Positions 1 to 10,778 are shown, numbered from the stretch's first letter. The stretch: 64,000 nucleotides of DNA from Bactericera cockerelli (GCA_024516035.1 CM044961.1:7495796-7559795); one strand, 5' to 3'. Numbers and translations are program-made. Notes: a model not told the origin generated them from the letters alone.

Positions 1-222
1 CTAAGTGTTAAAGTTAAACAACAACCAGCAATCCAAGGTGGTAATTAGATGTTTGACAATTTAAATTTGATCCCTTGTGATGCTATCACCTATCCAAATA
101 AAGCTAAGAGAGGTTAATTTTGGGAGCTGGTTTGGGAGTTTCTAGGGAATGGATGGTAAAACCTCCATCAAGACAGTGATGTTTTTAATATTTTCATTTT
201 ATTTTAAAAAGGGATAATTTAC

Positions 223-505
223 CAAATATATTAGGCTGACTACTACTAGTGCTCGGCTGTTCATTATCAGGACTGGAGAGGTTCATCATGTACACAAAGT
301 CTCCATGTTTGAGACCAACTGATGTAATGGTGCGTTCTTTTGTAGATGCAATCTCATCGGTTTTGTTTCTTTGTTTGAAAAGTGCAAAATTGTAAGTGTT
401 CAGATCAAATTCCTTGTTGATCTTTTCATATAGTTCTCTACATGTATCCGTTGGTTTTACACTAACTCGTTTCACAGTTCCAACTGGAGACTGAACTCTT
501 AAAAC
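223..505 (-). CDS. NPLOC4: NPLOC4 (Npl4) exon with N-terminal ubiquitin-like domain, partial gene
   Basis: Npl4 pairs with Ufd1 as a cofactor of the AAA ATPase p97/VCP in extracting ubiquitinated proteins, for example in ER-associated degradation. The exon reads VLRVQSPVGTVKRV, a middle NKTDEIAST and ending KHGDFVYMMNLS, which matches the order of the Npl4 N-terminal ubiquitin-like fold (RVQSP start, RNKTGEI-like middle, KHGDLLF-like end). A Ser-rich linker follows. It is bounded by a good acceptor (TTTGTATGTTTCAG before 505) and a donor (G/GTAAAT after 223), phase 0 in and phase 1 out. An ATG sits inside the acceptor (MFQVLRVQSP), so initiation there is possible, but I favour a separate upstream first exon, which I did not find. 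The rest of the gene lies left of the window. Confidence 0.82.
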
Positions 506-818
506 CTGAAACATACAAAATATTTTTTTAAATAAAGTAATATTTTTTTTTCTGTTTTATATGGGAAAAAAACATCAACCAATAAGAACTTGTTTTTGAC
601 ACTAATGAAATAATCTGTGGTTCAATTGTAAATGTAATATTGTCTAAATGTGATAAAAGTCAATCTCTTCTCATTGTCAGACTGACTATTGTTCCTGGCT
701 GGTTCTTGATCCTCAAAAATATTAAAATTAAATATTAGGTGTAGGTCCTAACGTCAGAATGAATATTGAGGTGTGTATGTGAGACATTAGGTGAAGCATG
801 AAACAGTCACTGTGTTGA

Positions 819-1145
819 ATGGATTGGTCTCTTTTTGATGGGTTTCTTTTGTCAGATGTGTCTAATTTTCTCATCTGTGAATTTCCTGACTACATGACTC
901 AACAGAATCAGATTTATCATAGATGCAGAATAGTTGCAGACAGGATGTCTAGTGATGATAGTACTCACAATAGGGCTAGCCATCTCTCTGCTCTGTATGG
1001 ATTAAACTTTGATAAAGGCCCAGGAAACAGTGAATTCCTTTTGTGGTTTTATCCTTTGATTTTTCTATTTATGCTTATCATCGCTCCTTCTATACTCTTT
1101 TTTGACTTTTCTTTTTCGGAAAACAAATCACAATCACAAAACTGA
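819..1145 (+). CDS. Unrecognised small protein with one C-terminal membrane segment
   Basis: A 108-codon ATG-initiated frame. The N-terminal half is mixed and polar (MDWSLFDGFLLSD start); residues about 73-96 (EFLLWFYPLIFLFMLIIAPS and following) form one strongly hydrophobic stretch that could span a membrane, followed by a short polar tail ending SENKSQSQN. I do not recognise the family. It lies between the divergent NPLOC4 exon and SEM1, close to both presumed promoters, in a gene-dense stretch. The balanced composition argues for a real gene; the lack of recognisable homology and of an obvious polyadenylation signal keeps confidence low. Confidence 0.35.
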   Translation: MDWSLFDGFLLSDVSNFLICEFPDYMTQQNQIYHRCRIVADRMSSDDSTHNRASHLSALYGLNFDKGPGNSEFLLWFYPLIFLFMLIIAPSILFFDFSFSENKSQSQN

Positions 1146-1642
1146 AGGAAACAAAAATAAGTGACCGCAAGAGGGCGCTTGATTCGGATTTCCTCAAGGA
1201 AGACTTTGCACGATGCCTAAGAAAATATCTGCGAACAAAAAAGGTGTTTTTCGGCAAACTAAGGAAAAATAAATATATACTTTTGCATATTAAAATAATA
1301 TTATAGAATGAAAAATATAATGAATAAAAAAACCATATTCAGCGAGAAAAGTCACTTTTTAAGGGACTGAGACGCCTTTAAAATTTGACCTTAGGAACAT
1401 ACACTATATAAAGTTGTAAACGCGGCCTTTTTTAAAAGATTTTTGAAATTTCCCGCTTTTGAGAAAAAAAGATTTGTTTATCTTTTTTCCGAACGTGATT
1501 TGAAAATTTAAAATCATTTTGAAAAAAAGTAAAAAGGAAAATTTGATTTTGAAAATTCTAGAGAAGCTATTCATTCAAGTCGTTGTAAATCAATTGGTTG
1601 TCCGTTTCTCCTAATAAACTACACACCATAATATCTAGAAAA

Positions 1643-1757
1643 ATGTCAGGAGAAGAGAAATGTCTGCAGAAGGACAAAGCAGCCGATAAAGACAAGGCAA
1701 AGGTAGACCTTGGCCTTCTAGAAGAAGATGATGAGTTTGAGGAGTTTCCCACTGAAG
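1643..1757 (+). CDS. SEM1: SEM1/DSS1 exon 1
   Basis: SEM1 (DSS1) is a small, very acidic subunit of the 26S proteasome lid that also serves BRCA2-type and TREX-2 complexes. Exon 1 starts at the ATG at 1643 (MSGEEKCLQKDK) and carries the first acidic patch LGLLEEDDEFEEFPTE. It ends in phase 1 at a G/GTAAGC donor. Exon 2 (4483-4579) and exon 3 (4869-4908) complete an 83-residue protein (252 nt with stop); the human protein is 70 residues, the extra length being the Lys/Asp-rich N-terminus. An upstream in-frame ATG at 1598 would only add residues from the 5' leader. All splice sites are canonical and the reading frame closes exactly, so this gene looks intact. Confidence 0.95.
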
Positions 1758-2120
1758 GTAAGCAACGTCTAGCCAGATCAAGACTTCCTGGGTGACCTCC
1801 AGCTAGTTTAGAATTTTAGACCTTGTAATGCTGGGTTTTCTTGGCCTGACACAGGCTGGGTAACCTTTTCAGGTTGACAAGCATGAGAGATTTTTTTGTC
1901 TCTTTTCCTGATGAGTCATGAGAAAGAGGCCCATTATTGTGTGTTCTCTTGATTGTTGTTTAGGACAAAATATAAAAGAAATATTCTTGTTGGGGTTTCT
2001 TGGGTCTCTCTTTATGTGTCTGGAAATTAATTACAAGTGACACCCATTGTTTGTGGTAAATAACCTCAATAAACTGCATTTACATTAGATCAAACCATCA
2101 ATGAGCAATATATCATTTTA

Positions 2121-2165
2121 CTTCCAAGAAATTTCTAATATTAGAAATCGGAAGTATTGTGTTTG
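2121..2165. repeat. Short palindrome, second copy at 7.7 kb
   Basis: A near-palindrome built from ACTTCC..GAAATTTCTAATATTAGAAATCGGAAGT arms (TTTCTAATATTAGAAA core) occurs here and at about 7697-7735. It could be the fold-back end of a short MITE; no element boundary is clear. Confidence 0.4.
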
Positions 2166-2913
2166 TTTTTTGTAAAAAAAAAAAATATTTTTTTGCTCCG
2201 ATTTCAATTTTTTTCATATTTTGTTTTGTAAGTATAATAGCACCCACTCAGCTTCATGAGGACAACTTAAAGAGTTGCAGATCACAGCTAATCAACTACC
2301 ATGGCTAGATCTACATTGCACAATGATTGATCCCACAGAAATATGGATGGCTCAGAGCTAAAGGCAACCAACTCCTGAAAACCCAATTTTGAGTAAATCA
2401 GCTCTAAAGTTTTGGGACGTTTATCAATTCTACACTTATGTTAATTGCATGGTATCTGCAAGTTTACAGCATTTATAGTGTTTGAAAGTCTACTAGATGA
2501 CCAAAACAACTTAAGGGATTAAAAAAGAACACAAAATTTGAGTTTAAAAAACTAGGAATGGAGTTGGTTTGTTTGTGCTCTTATTTTTAATGAAAATAAT
2601 GGAGTTGATTTGTTTGTGTCCTTATTTTTAATGAAAAAAAGATATAATTTTCTTGTATTTTTTTAAGGTCTTTTATTATTGAAATATGTAATACAAATGA
2701 AAATTAAATACCTAATTGGCGTACAATACAAGTTAGTACTTTGTATCCATTATTGTTGAAATAAACAAATTACAAATAATAGCTGATTTTCATCTGGTTA
2801 TGATAGGAATTCTAGTCGTCATAGATAATTTCGTCACTTCCTAGGATCATGTTATAAACTTATCATCATCATCATCTAAATTAGGAGCTACAGCATTTGA
2901 TTCAGTAGAGGAT

Positions 2914-3213
2914 CTAGTGCAAATTGTTTGTGTAGTGGGTAAACTTTTGAAATATGGATGATGATCTTTTGGAATGAAACTTAGAAAAGTCCATCATATC
3001 TATTTTCTTGGCATCAGTGATAACCCGCCTTTTTTGGTAAAGTGTACCCTGCTCAAGACTACTAAGATCTTTTAAATGACCAAACACCACTGAAACACAA
3101 CAGTCTTTGTTATCACTGCACTTGAAATAGCAGATTTTGGAGTTGGTTTGTTGTTGCTCTGAAAATTTTTGAAAAAACTTCAGTGCACAAACACTTGTGC
3201 TGCTTTCTATCAA
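2914..3213 (-). pseudogene. Unrecognised exon-like ORF with possible frameshift
   Basis: The frame is open from an acceptor-like AG near 3211 and reads for example ICYFKCSDNKDCCVSVVFGH, a Cys-containing globular-looking sequence. There is no ATG (the open frame begins at TTG), so it would be an internal or last exon. At its 3' end the frame closes at TNNLH, but a one-base shift gives a longer continuation (SLPTTQTICTRSSTESNAVA and then NLDDDDDKFIT before a stop at about 2851). The acidic tail looks like a real protein end. It may be the last exon of a minus-strand gene with an assembly or mutational frameshift, inside SEM1 intron 1. Family not recognised. Confidence 0.3.
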
Positions 3214-3339
3214 AAAGTGTTTGAGCTAGGGTATTGGTCGTATGTTCCACTGAAAGATAATTCATGACTCAATCTAGTCCTATGAGTAACGGAAATTTTT
3301 CAAAAAAAATGAGTTGGTCGCCTTTTGCTCTGAGCCATC

Positions 3340-3425
3340 CATATGTGGTTCAGGACAAGCCAACTTTTCAACTAATGTGGCTGGAGAAAATCACTTCCCC
3401 CAGCTTTATCCAAGCCTGTTACAGT
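3340..3425 (+). repeat. Degenerate A-element fragment
   Basis: ATATGTGGTTCAGGAC followed by a GCCAACTTTT...TGGCTGGAGA..ATCACT stretch matches the distal half of the A-element seen complete at 47328-47578. It explains the short open frame over 3264-3476. Confidence 0.6.
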
Positions 3426-3705
3426 AAAAAAATCTATAAAAGACCAAAGCTGCTAATAAATGTTTATACTGATTAAATTTCCATTTCCATTTTAACTGGG
3501 GTTAAAAATTTGAAAGAGAGCACTTACACGCAGCATGACATTTGTCAATTGATGTGTTTTTAATCAAATCTGACCATTTTAACACCAAGTGCAATTTTAA
3601 AACATATTCATGTTAGTAATCATCTCATAGTAAGATAAAAAAATGTATCTGTTGTTTTTATTCTAATAATATATTTATGATAATTTCATTTCTCTCACTA
3701 CCACA

Positions 3706-3936
3706 TTACTTTTTCCCCTTCTTGGGAGGAGCTGCTTTCACTGGTTTTGGAAATGCCGAGACAAAGGGCAAAGGTTCCTCAAAGCCTGTATCATTTAGGT
3801 CATAGACAGACTTAACTTCTCCTCTCTTTGGTAGAACTTTCTCCTGGTAATAAATTCTTGATCTTGGACTGACATCCTTGATTCCAAATCTCACTTCAAA
3901 AGTGTATTGTTTCTTTGGTGGAATTTCACAGTCCAT
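3706..3936 (-). CDS. Unrecognised small basic protein inside SEM1 intron 1
   Basis: A complete ATG-to-stop frame of 76 codons on the strand opposite SEM1. It begins MDCEIPPKKQYTFEVRFGIK, continues with a Tyr- and charge-rich middle (RIYYQEKVLPKRGE, SVYDLNDTGFEEPLPF) and ends in a Lys tail AAPPKKGKK. The even composition, proline-bounded start and lack of low-complexity sequence suggest real coding. I do not recognise the family; small basic proteins with such tails are common among cilium and sperm microtubule-associated proteins, but that is only a guess. Its 3' side (3600-3700) is AT-rich with possible polyadenylation motifs. Confidence 0.5.
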   Translation of the reverse strand: MDCEIPPKKQYTFEVRFGIKDVSPRSRIYYQEKVLPKRGEVKSVYDLNDTGFEEPLPFVSAFPKPVKAAPPKKGKK

Positions 3937-4346
3937 TTTTGCTTAAGGTTCTTTGAAGTTTTTCTCCAGGAATTATATTTTTAACCTATTCGGACCAGTG
4001 TTTAGATCATAATAATTTTGTAAAAATGATTTTGAATTAACATCTGTCCAATCTAAATTCTTTTCTGTCACAATTTTTACTGGCTAAAAAAATCTTTGTT
4101 ATTAAAATACCTCATTTAAATTCAGCCAACATGAGCAGGGAAATGGACATTTTGAGAATATAACCACATGACTTACCTGTATCTAGATTTATGTATGTTG
4201 GTGTTGTAGTAGCAGCATAGCTAATGCCAAAGATGATGGTCTCTCACCTGTATTTTCCTGGCTTGTCCTAGCCCATAGAACCAATGATCTGCAGGAGTTA
4301 CCAACATGCAGACATTATTTTAAGGCTTTAAATTTAAAGTATTTTC

Positions 4347-4420
4347 AAGAACCAGCTAGTGAGGCTGGTTAGTGCTTTGCTCTGGCCTGCTCCCTGTTTA
4401 TAGTCCCCCAGCCAGAATAG
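4347..4420 (-). repeat. Degenerate A-element head
   Basis: CTGGTTAGTGC..CTCCCTGTTTATAGTCCCCCAGCCAGA resembles the first part of the A-element (reverse orientation), reduced and diverged. It lies just before SEM1 exon 2. Confidence 0.45.
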
Positions 4421-4482
4421 ATTTATGTAACCTCCTGCACTTTGAATTGGATCACACTATAAATTACTTTGTATCCTTTCAG

Positions 4483-4579
4483 ATTGGACAAAAAAAGATG
4501 AAGATGAGAAAGATGTAAATGTTTGGGAAGACAACTGGGATGATGACAATATAGAAGACGACTTCAATCAACAACTGAG
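4483..4579 (+). CDS. SEM1: SEM1/DSS1 exon 2
   Basis: The exon encodes the second acidic/Trp block of SEM1: the junction codon makes Asp, then [20 protein letters not shown] and IEDDFNQQL. The tryptophans and Asp/Glu runs are the ubiquitin- and BRCA2-contact signature of DSS1. The acceptor is CCTTTCAG and the donor AG/GTAAAA, in phase 2. Confidence 0.95.
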
Positions 4580-4868
4580 GTAAAATGAAATTCTAGACAT
4601 AAGATAAATTTAACATCAAATGTACCGTAGTTCCATGAACTACATGTTTCACCCAGATATGTTGAAAAAAAATGCAGGTATTACAAATGAATGATGAATC
4701 ATGTAAAACCAATATCAACTTAATTTGAATGTATTGGTACAATCTCTTGCACCAGAGTAAGATTTCAAATGCAAAATAAAGTTTGTTTTGAGTTCTTGGT
4801 AACATAAATTTGGTACCATCTACCATTTTTAGACTAAATTTATCTATTTATTCTTATCTTTGTTTCAG

Positions 4869-4908
4869 GGCTGAACTACAAAAAGACCATCTACCCACCA
4901 ACTTCTAA
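4869..4908 (+). CDS. SEM1: SEM1/DSS1 exon 3 with stop
   Basis: After TTTGTTTCAG the exon completes an Arg codon and reads AELQKDHLPTNF then TAA (4906-4908), the short C-terminal helix of SEM1. AATAAA motifs at 5110 and 5223 are candidate polyadenylation signals. Confidence 0.93.
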
Positions 4909-5109
4909 GCTGTCTTCTTTGTGATATTCTCTGTACAAATTTCATGCATTTTTATCAGCCATGTGTTAGAAATGTTTTTTCTTTCCTTCATGTCCTCATG
5001 GCTTTAGTAATTGATACTGCTTTTCAACCCGTCATGAAAGAACTACATGATTCTTATATAAAAGTATTTATTTTTAGTGAGGTTTCTTCTTTAAATTTCG
5101 AAAATTGAA

Positions 5110-5228
5110 AATAAAATAGTGGAAAAGTCCTCCTATTTACTGTCTGAATGTAAAATCTTCAGAAGGAAAAACTCTCTTTCAGTTCTTTTCTCAATACCTA
5201 TATCATTTATATTTCTTTAGTCAATAAA
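5110..5228 (+). promoter_or_regulatory. Candidate polyadenylation signals of SEM1
   Basis: Two AATAAA hexamers (5110-5115 and 5223-5228) lie 200-320 bp past the SEM1 stop, the expected place for its 3' end. Which one is used cannot be told from sequence. Confidence 0.4.
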
Positions 5229-5229
5229 C

Positions 5230-8200
5230 AGAAAACAAAGTTAATTTTTTACAATTCACTTCTATTTTTATTTTCTGTTAGTATGAACTAATTTTGTAAA
5301 TGCGAAATTTTCATTTAATAACTCACTGAATCAGCTAGTCTATTTACTTAAAATAGCAACTGGGAAATAATTACATCCTAGACAGCAGCTACAGTACAAG
5401 TATAACATAGTTCTTTTGCTTTTAGAGGCCTTGAGATTCTCAAGAATTTATTTTTCTTTAGTGAGACCAATACTCTACAGTAGACCAGCAAACCCATATC
5501 TGATCTGGCTAGCTACTAGTTATTTCAGGTTTTCTTCAGGTATCAACTCCAGTTGTTTCAGGTATCAACTTGAAGTGTCAACTTAACCAGCAATGTCAGA
5601 AGTTATACAACGGTTCCTCTAGAAACGCCTAAGTTAAGCAACATTGAATGTGAATACAAGCTTGTATTTTAATGGTTATTATTAAATTGGTTTATGAGCT
5701 CTTTAAGAAATTTCTTATAAGGAAATTGAACAAATAAAAACTCATTTTTTTGTAGTAATATACATTTACAAACAATGAACATTTATTTAATGTATTTTTT
5801 TCAACTTCAACATTACATTCAAGAAAATCTCTAATAAATAAAACATCTGAATTCGTTTAAAAATAATCAAGTGCATAACATAAAGAAACAAATTCGTTGC
5901 AAACAAGTAGGTAATCAATCTCAAAAACGATTTTAACTTCTCTCTTTCCTGCCCTTCAAAAGAGCAACCCTAATGAGGGTTTCTGAGAAGAAAAAAAACT
6001 AGAAATAGAAAAGAGAAGAACAATAGACAAAAAGTATGACACGCTAAGGCAACAGAGTAAATCTCTGGTATTGGTGTATGGTTTTGTACAGGGTGGGTGT
6101 GGTTGATGTTAAAGCTTTGGAGTAGAAGTCAAGTCTAGCACGAGACGCTCAGTACACCCTGTAAATAGAGAAAACGAGACGGAGAACGAGTTAATTATCT
6201 GTTGACACTGAACAAAAAAATGATAAAAAATAAAATATGAAGAATAATGAGATCAACAAAAGAAATGAAGTAATTGTGAAATTTGCAAGTGAAATTTCTC
6301 ATTTTACGCAAGTGCCATTAAAAAAACTCTTGACTAATATTAATATTTGTTCAATAATGTGCAAAACATCAGGAAGATAATTTAAGAACTAAAACTAAGG
6401 ATATGTTGGTGATTAACTCATGAGCATTTAGAAGATCAGAAACTATCAACATTCAAATTAATGATTGTACTTTTGTTTAATGTATCATAGAAGCATACAC
6501 TCTGAACCATACATATAAATAATGGGGTCATTACTGAATTTGAACCCTACTTTTTTTGGCATTGTTTGGCAACTTAAAACTAAACTTTTGTCCAACTATA
6601 GATTCCACTAAATGCTAACTATCAATACAAAGTAAAATCAATTAGAAGTAGAAAATTGAGGAATTCCATAGTATGGGTGCATAAAAATATTTTTTGGTGC
6701 AAATGAGTTTAAGTGAAATTGATAGTTTTAAAATTGACACTTCCAAAGATAATTTAAAATTGATTGACACCTCCAAAGACAGATAGACACCTCCAAAGAT
6801 AATTTAAAATTAAAGGCCAAAGAAAAGTTGAGACACAAAATAGTAGAATATACATATTTTGAGTGATTAAAAAAAGAAAAAATAATTTAAAAAACAAATT
6901 TTTACAGGGGTCTTATAAAATGATTGACACCTCCAAAGATAATTTAAAATAAGACTAAAAACCTAACATTTTATTTGTTAGTTGGTAAAAAATGTTGATA
7001 TATATTCAATTAGAATATATTATATTTTGTTCTTTTTCTCTTTTACATGATTTTTCTGTAAAAAAAGTTTCTGTTAAACTATTTTTTATTAAAAAATAAG
7101 TATCTTTCCACTCCACCTTGTGTTTCTCACTTTTGATTTCTCTCGGCCACATTCGGGAGGGAGCTATGTGCGATTCACTCTCCAATCTTGATCCTGTTCC
7201 ATTAGTTGAGGAAGTTGTGTGTGGGGAGGCATAACATTTGGGGAGGGAAGGGGGTTCATAAGGGAGGTAAGTAGGAGGAGGAAGGGGTGCATGAGAGTTA
7301 GGGAAGGGGGAGGGAATGAAACAAATGCCATTAGTTACATACAAGAGACACGAACAATCATTTTATTAGACATGACACAAAACATTTGAATTGGAAAAGC
7401 AATCACAATAGACAAAATTAATAGACAAAAAAGTTTGGTACTTGTCTGAGATTAAGAGGAAACTAAAATTTCCTTACAAAATCAACATAATTGAGTGACG
7501 TCAACGTAAGAATTAAAGCTTGGAATTTTTAGAACTTTTAAAGTACCAAGGGTCTACATAATACATGGGCAATTATTTCAAAGTAAATGTAATAATATGT
7601 CTAATTTTAATGTCTAAATTTAATGTCTATTAATTCTGCCTGATCACGAAACATTGGAAAAGATTTCTTTTAGGTGACGAAATCTTGTAGCATAATTACT
7701 TCCGAGAAATTCTAATATTAGAAATCGGAAGTATTTTTCAATTGGCACAGTCGACATGATTTCTTGTACTACTGCTGATAAACTCAGAAAAAGTTGTCTC
7801 AGTTTTATCAGGAAATGAACCATAATTCATGCATTATTTCTAACCCAGTTCTGGGACACTTTATTTGAACCCCTAACTTATTGCATGCAAAATCTTTGTG
7901 TAACGGACAGATTTTCATGTTCATTTTTAACATAGATGAGGTTGACAAAAAAAACTATGTATTATTGTAGATAAAAAAATCATTAAATACATACGTATGT
8001 ACCTATATGTATTCTAGTTTTTTCAGTTCCATTTGATTTGTCTATGATTACGTGTAGTTTGTTTTCTGTTCTATGATTAGATATAGTCCAATATTTACGA
8101 ACAAAACTTATCCATGTTTGCAGAAAGTTTCAACAGATAAAGATTTGCTACTAAAAATCCAATTCAAATTAAATCTTTCCAATTCTAAGAGGCAGTGTGC

Positions 8201-8904
8201 CCTCTATCATAAGCCCTTCACCCTGAAACATAATCACCATTTTTATGATTGTATAACAATATACGTGATATATCTGTAACTATGTTATCAAATTTAAAAA
8301 GATTTTTGTAATAATGCTTTCCTCCTCTACCGTAATACTACGATTATTTTTAAAATGCAAAGATTCTTTAAATAATGTTTCCTCTACCAAGACTACTTAC
8401 TTTAGATTTTTTGTCTAATTAATGAGTTAGATGACTTGTCTAAGAGCTAGCTAGGGACTAGAGTTTGCTAGGACTCAGACTATAGGTACGGCTGTAGAGG
8501 GATGGGAAAAGTCATACGTAAAGTTCGTGACACATGAAATCATGCAAACAATGTAAGGGTGTATTTAAAAACAAATCGACTAGAATTTCATTTAAATATA
8601 ACCATTTTTAAATAAAATAATATTTCTTTTTCTTATAGGAAAAAACACCAAATTTTCGGGGAATTCTGATACATTTTTTTCTTATTTTTTTTTTTTTAAT
8701 AAAGAAATGTTAACTATTTTTTCAAGTGAAATTCTTATATTATAAGTATAAGATAATAAATGGAATAAAAATATCAGAATTCCAGAATAAAAAAGTAAAA
8801 AAAACACGAAAAAAATGGATTTTGTGATTTTGACAAGAACAACACAAAAGGTGACAAACATACAAAAAACCCATGACAAAGACGGGCTTTTCCAATGAAA
8901 GGCC
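5230..8904. other. AT-rich intergenic stretch without supportable genes
   Basis: I see no ORF with splice signals or recognisable protein. It contains short direct repeats at 6725-6950, one copy of the palindrome at 7697-7735, and a pyrimidine-rich minus-strand stretch (7150-7330) whose Pro-rich open frame lacks an ATG and looks compositional. Confidence 0.6.
6735..6955. repeat. Interspersed short direct repeat
   Basis: The motif GACACCTCCAAAGATAATTT recurs three to four times (with one shortened CCTCCAAAGACAGATAG variant) within about 220 bp, irregularly spaced. Confidence 0.6.
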
Positions 8905-9131
8905 AGGTTATAAGAGTACTCGTATATTATAGACTCCAAAAGAGTTTATAAGAGTACTCGAATACTCCAGGTTATAAGAGTACTCATACATTATAGACTC
9001 CATAAGACGTTATAAGAGTACTCGTATACTCCAGGTTATAAGAGTACTCGTATATTATAGACTCCATAAGACGTTATAAGAGTACTCGTATACTCCAGGT
9101 TATAAGAGTACTCGTATATTATAGACTCCAT
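8905..9131. repeat. 64-bp tandem repeat, about 3.5 copies
   Basis: The unit begins AGGTTATAAGAGTACTCGTA and is itself a dimer of two ~32-bp halves sharing TTATAAGAGTACTCGTAT. Unit starts are 8905, 8969, 9033 and 9097. Confidence 0.85.
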
Positions 9132-9360
9132 ACTTACTATTGTTCTAAACGCGCTATTCCCCGAGTACGCGTCTCCCGGCCTCGTTTGAGGCGCGCGACC
9201 AGCGGCAGAACACTTCTTATAATAATAAATTAAAAGTCTCAATTTCAATTTTTAAAAAAATGTTTCAATCTTTGAGTATATTTTTTTGGTACTATGTAAC
9301 GAATTAAGACAAAGCCACCAGAACATTATGAAAAATAAAGTAAAATAAATAAATATAATT

Positions 9361-9777
9361 CTTCTAGTGGAAGGTAACCACCAGGGGAGGTTGATGATGC
9401 TCAAAGCATTTTCTACCACATAAACATTATTATTATATGTTCACAAACTCAAACTAATGAGGAAAAATCCATTTATTGGGTAGGATTCGAATTAACGGAT
9501 CCCTACGCTACCTGAATTATCAGACTAGCACCTTATTTATTTTATTTATTTATTTACACTTTATTAATAGGACATATTATATACAACACATATAATTACA
9601 AATTAAAATACAATATAATAGAAGAAAAAAATAAAGAAAGAAAAAAAAAAAAATACATACATAATAATATGTACTAACTAAAGGGTGGGGTTATTGCCTT
9701 TGGCAATCTCTTCCACCCAACCCTTAACCATTTGACAGCACCTTAACCATTTGACTACCAGTGCCCGATGCGCTACG
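9361..9777 (-). mobile_element. T2 tRNA-derived SINE split by an H-element
   Basis: Reverse-orientation T2: the tail CTTCTAGTGGAAGGTAACCA comes first, then a B-box-like GGATTCGAATTAACGG. It is interrupted by an H-element flanked by a 9-bp target duplication AGCACCTTA (9527-9535 and 9737-9745), after which the T2 head resumes (CCATTTGACTACCAGTG). Confidence 0.7.
9536..9736 (-). mobile_element. H-element inserted in a T2 SINE
   Basis: Reverse orientation: (TTTA)n tail, TTTACACTTTATTAATAGGA, then the hallmark GGGGTTATTGCCTTTGGCAA hairpin and TCTCTTCCACCCAACCCTTA. The exact 9-bp AGCACCTTA duplication on both sides shows retroposition-type insertion. Confidence 0.75.
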
Positions 9778-9881
9778 AGACGCCAGCCTCACTCCTTGGT
9801 TACCTAGTCGAGGCCGCAAGACGCGTAGGGGGGGAATAGCACCTTGATGTTGGACATTGAATTCTGCTATGACTTTCACTT

Positions 9882-10087
9882 ATAATAATAATAACACTCT
9901 TCAGTGGAAGGTAACCACCAGGCGAGGTTAATGCTCAAAGCACTTTGTACCATCTAACCCTCAGAGTCTTATTATTATGTGGTTACAAACTCAAATTAAT
10001 GAGAAAAAGTTCATGCACTGGGTGGGATTCGAACCAACGGACCCCTACGCTACCTGGATTACCAGACTAGCGCTTTAACCACTTGAC
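9882..10087 (-). mobile_element. T2 tRNA-derived SINE beside the last Gpdh exon
   Basis: Reverse-orientation T2 with GGGATTCGAACCAACGG (B box region), CCAGACTAGCGCTTTAACCA and a (TAA)n tail. Its head abuts the end of Gpdh exon G, so it would supply any 3' untranslated sequence read past the exon. Confidence 0.7.
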
Positions 10088-10094
10088 AAATCAC

Positions 10095-10191
10095 TTACTT
10101 GTGGTCAGGGTGCTCCCGGATAGCATCGATGAACTGCTGAGGTTTCACCTCTCCGATGCAGATCTTGTGGACGGCAGTGAACAGAGGGAAT
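10095..10191 (-). CDS. Gpdh: Gpdh exon G (C-terminal), single copy
   Basis: The exon completes a Lys codon after the acceptor CTATTTCAG and reads [20 protein letters not shown] and then [11 protein letters not shown], the C-terminal helices of NAD-dependent glycerol-3-phosphate dehydrogenase (human ...HPEHM). Reading straight on gives a stop (TAA at 10095-10097). The same bases form a donor-like AA/GTAAGT, so splicing to a further 3' exon, as known for the alternative C-termini of dipteran Gpdh, is also possible. It follows exon F of copy 1 across a 2.8 kb intron filled by transposons. No second exon G is seen left of copy 2 exon F (35-42 kb), so copy 2 alone cannot encode this end. Confidence 0.88.
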
Positions 10192-10276
10192 CTGAAATAG
10201 TATATTTTAAGAAAATTCAGATTTATTCGATCATAACTCTTATAACAATAGTACTCTGTAGTACTATTATTATTAT

Positions 10277-10508
10277 GTTGTTGTTGTAACCAGCTTGGCT
10301 TCAGCTGGGGGGAGTGATGGTCTCCAGTCAAACTCAAGAGATCGTCATTCAACCATCGTGAAAACTTGGACTTTGTCAAGCCATTAAACCCTTGGGAAAC
10401 TCAAAGCCAGCCTGGCTTGTAAAGGTTGGCTAGTCAGTTCTCTGTTTATAGTCCTCCAGCGAGACACTGGTCTTCTCCCTATTTAACGTCCCCCAGCCAG
10501 ACACTGAA
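10277..10508 (-). mobile_element. A-element, reverse orientation
   Basis: Starts with (GTT)n, the complement of the (CAA)n tail, then CAGCTTGGCTTCAGCTGGGG, GTTGGCTAGTCAGTTCTCTG and CCCCCAGCCAGACACTGAAT. Nearly full length but with small deletions. Confidence 0.75.
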
Positions 10509-10596
10509 TGATTGCCATATTTACTTTTCAAACTATTTTATCATTTATTTATTACTGTCTATTACCTATAAGATATAGAAAGTATTGTTTTTGGTA

Positions 10597-10778
10597 AGGG
10601 TTGGGTGGAAGAGATTGGCATAGGCCATAAACCCGTACTTTAGTTAGGACATATGGACTGGACATATGTATATAATTTTTTCTTCTTGTCTATATTATTA
10701 ATATTGTCAAATTCATATTTAATTTTTGGCATTATTAGTCTGTATATATGTTCTACTAATAAAGAGTTTCTAAATAAA
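10597..10778 (+). mobile_element. H-element
   Basis: GGGTTGGGTGGAAGAGATTG, a degraded hairpin (GGCATAGGCC), then AT-rich body and TAATAAAGAGTTTCTAAATA tail. Confidence 0.7.

Noticed and set aside
7006..7344. Pro-rich 112-codon minus-strand frame
   Set aside because: No ATG (starts at TTG), composition follows a pyrimidine-rich stretch, no clear splice sites or homology.
8682..8939. Hydrophobic 85-codon minus-strand frame
   Set aside because: AT-rich composition (F/I/V/L from T-rich DNA); overlaps the start of a tandem repeat.
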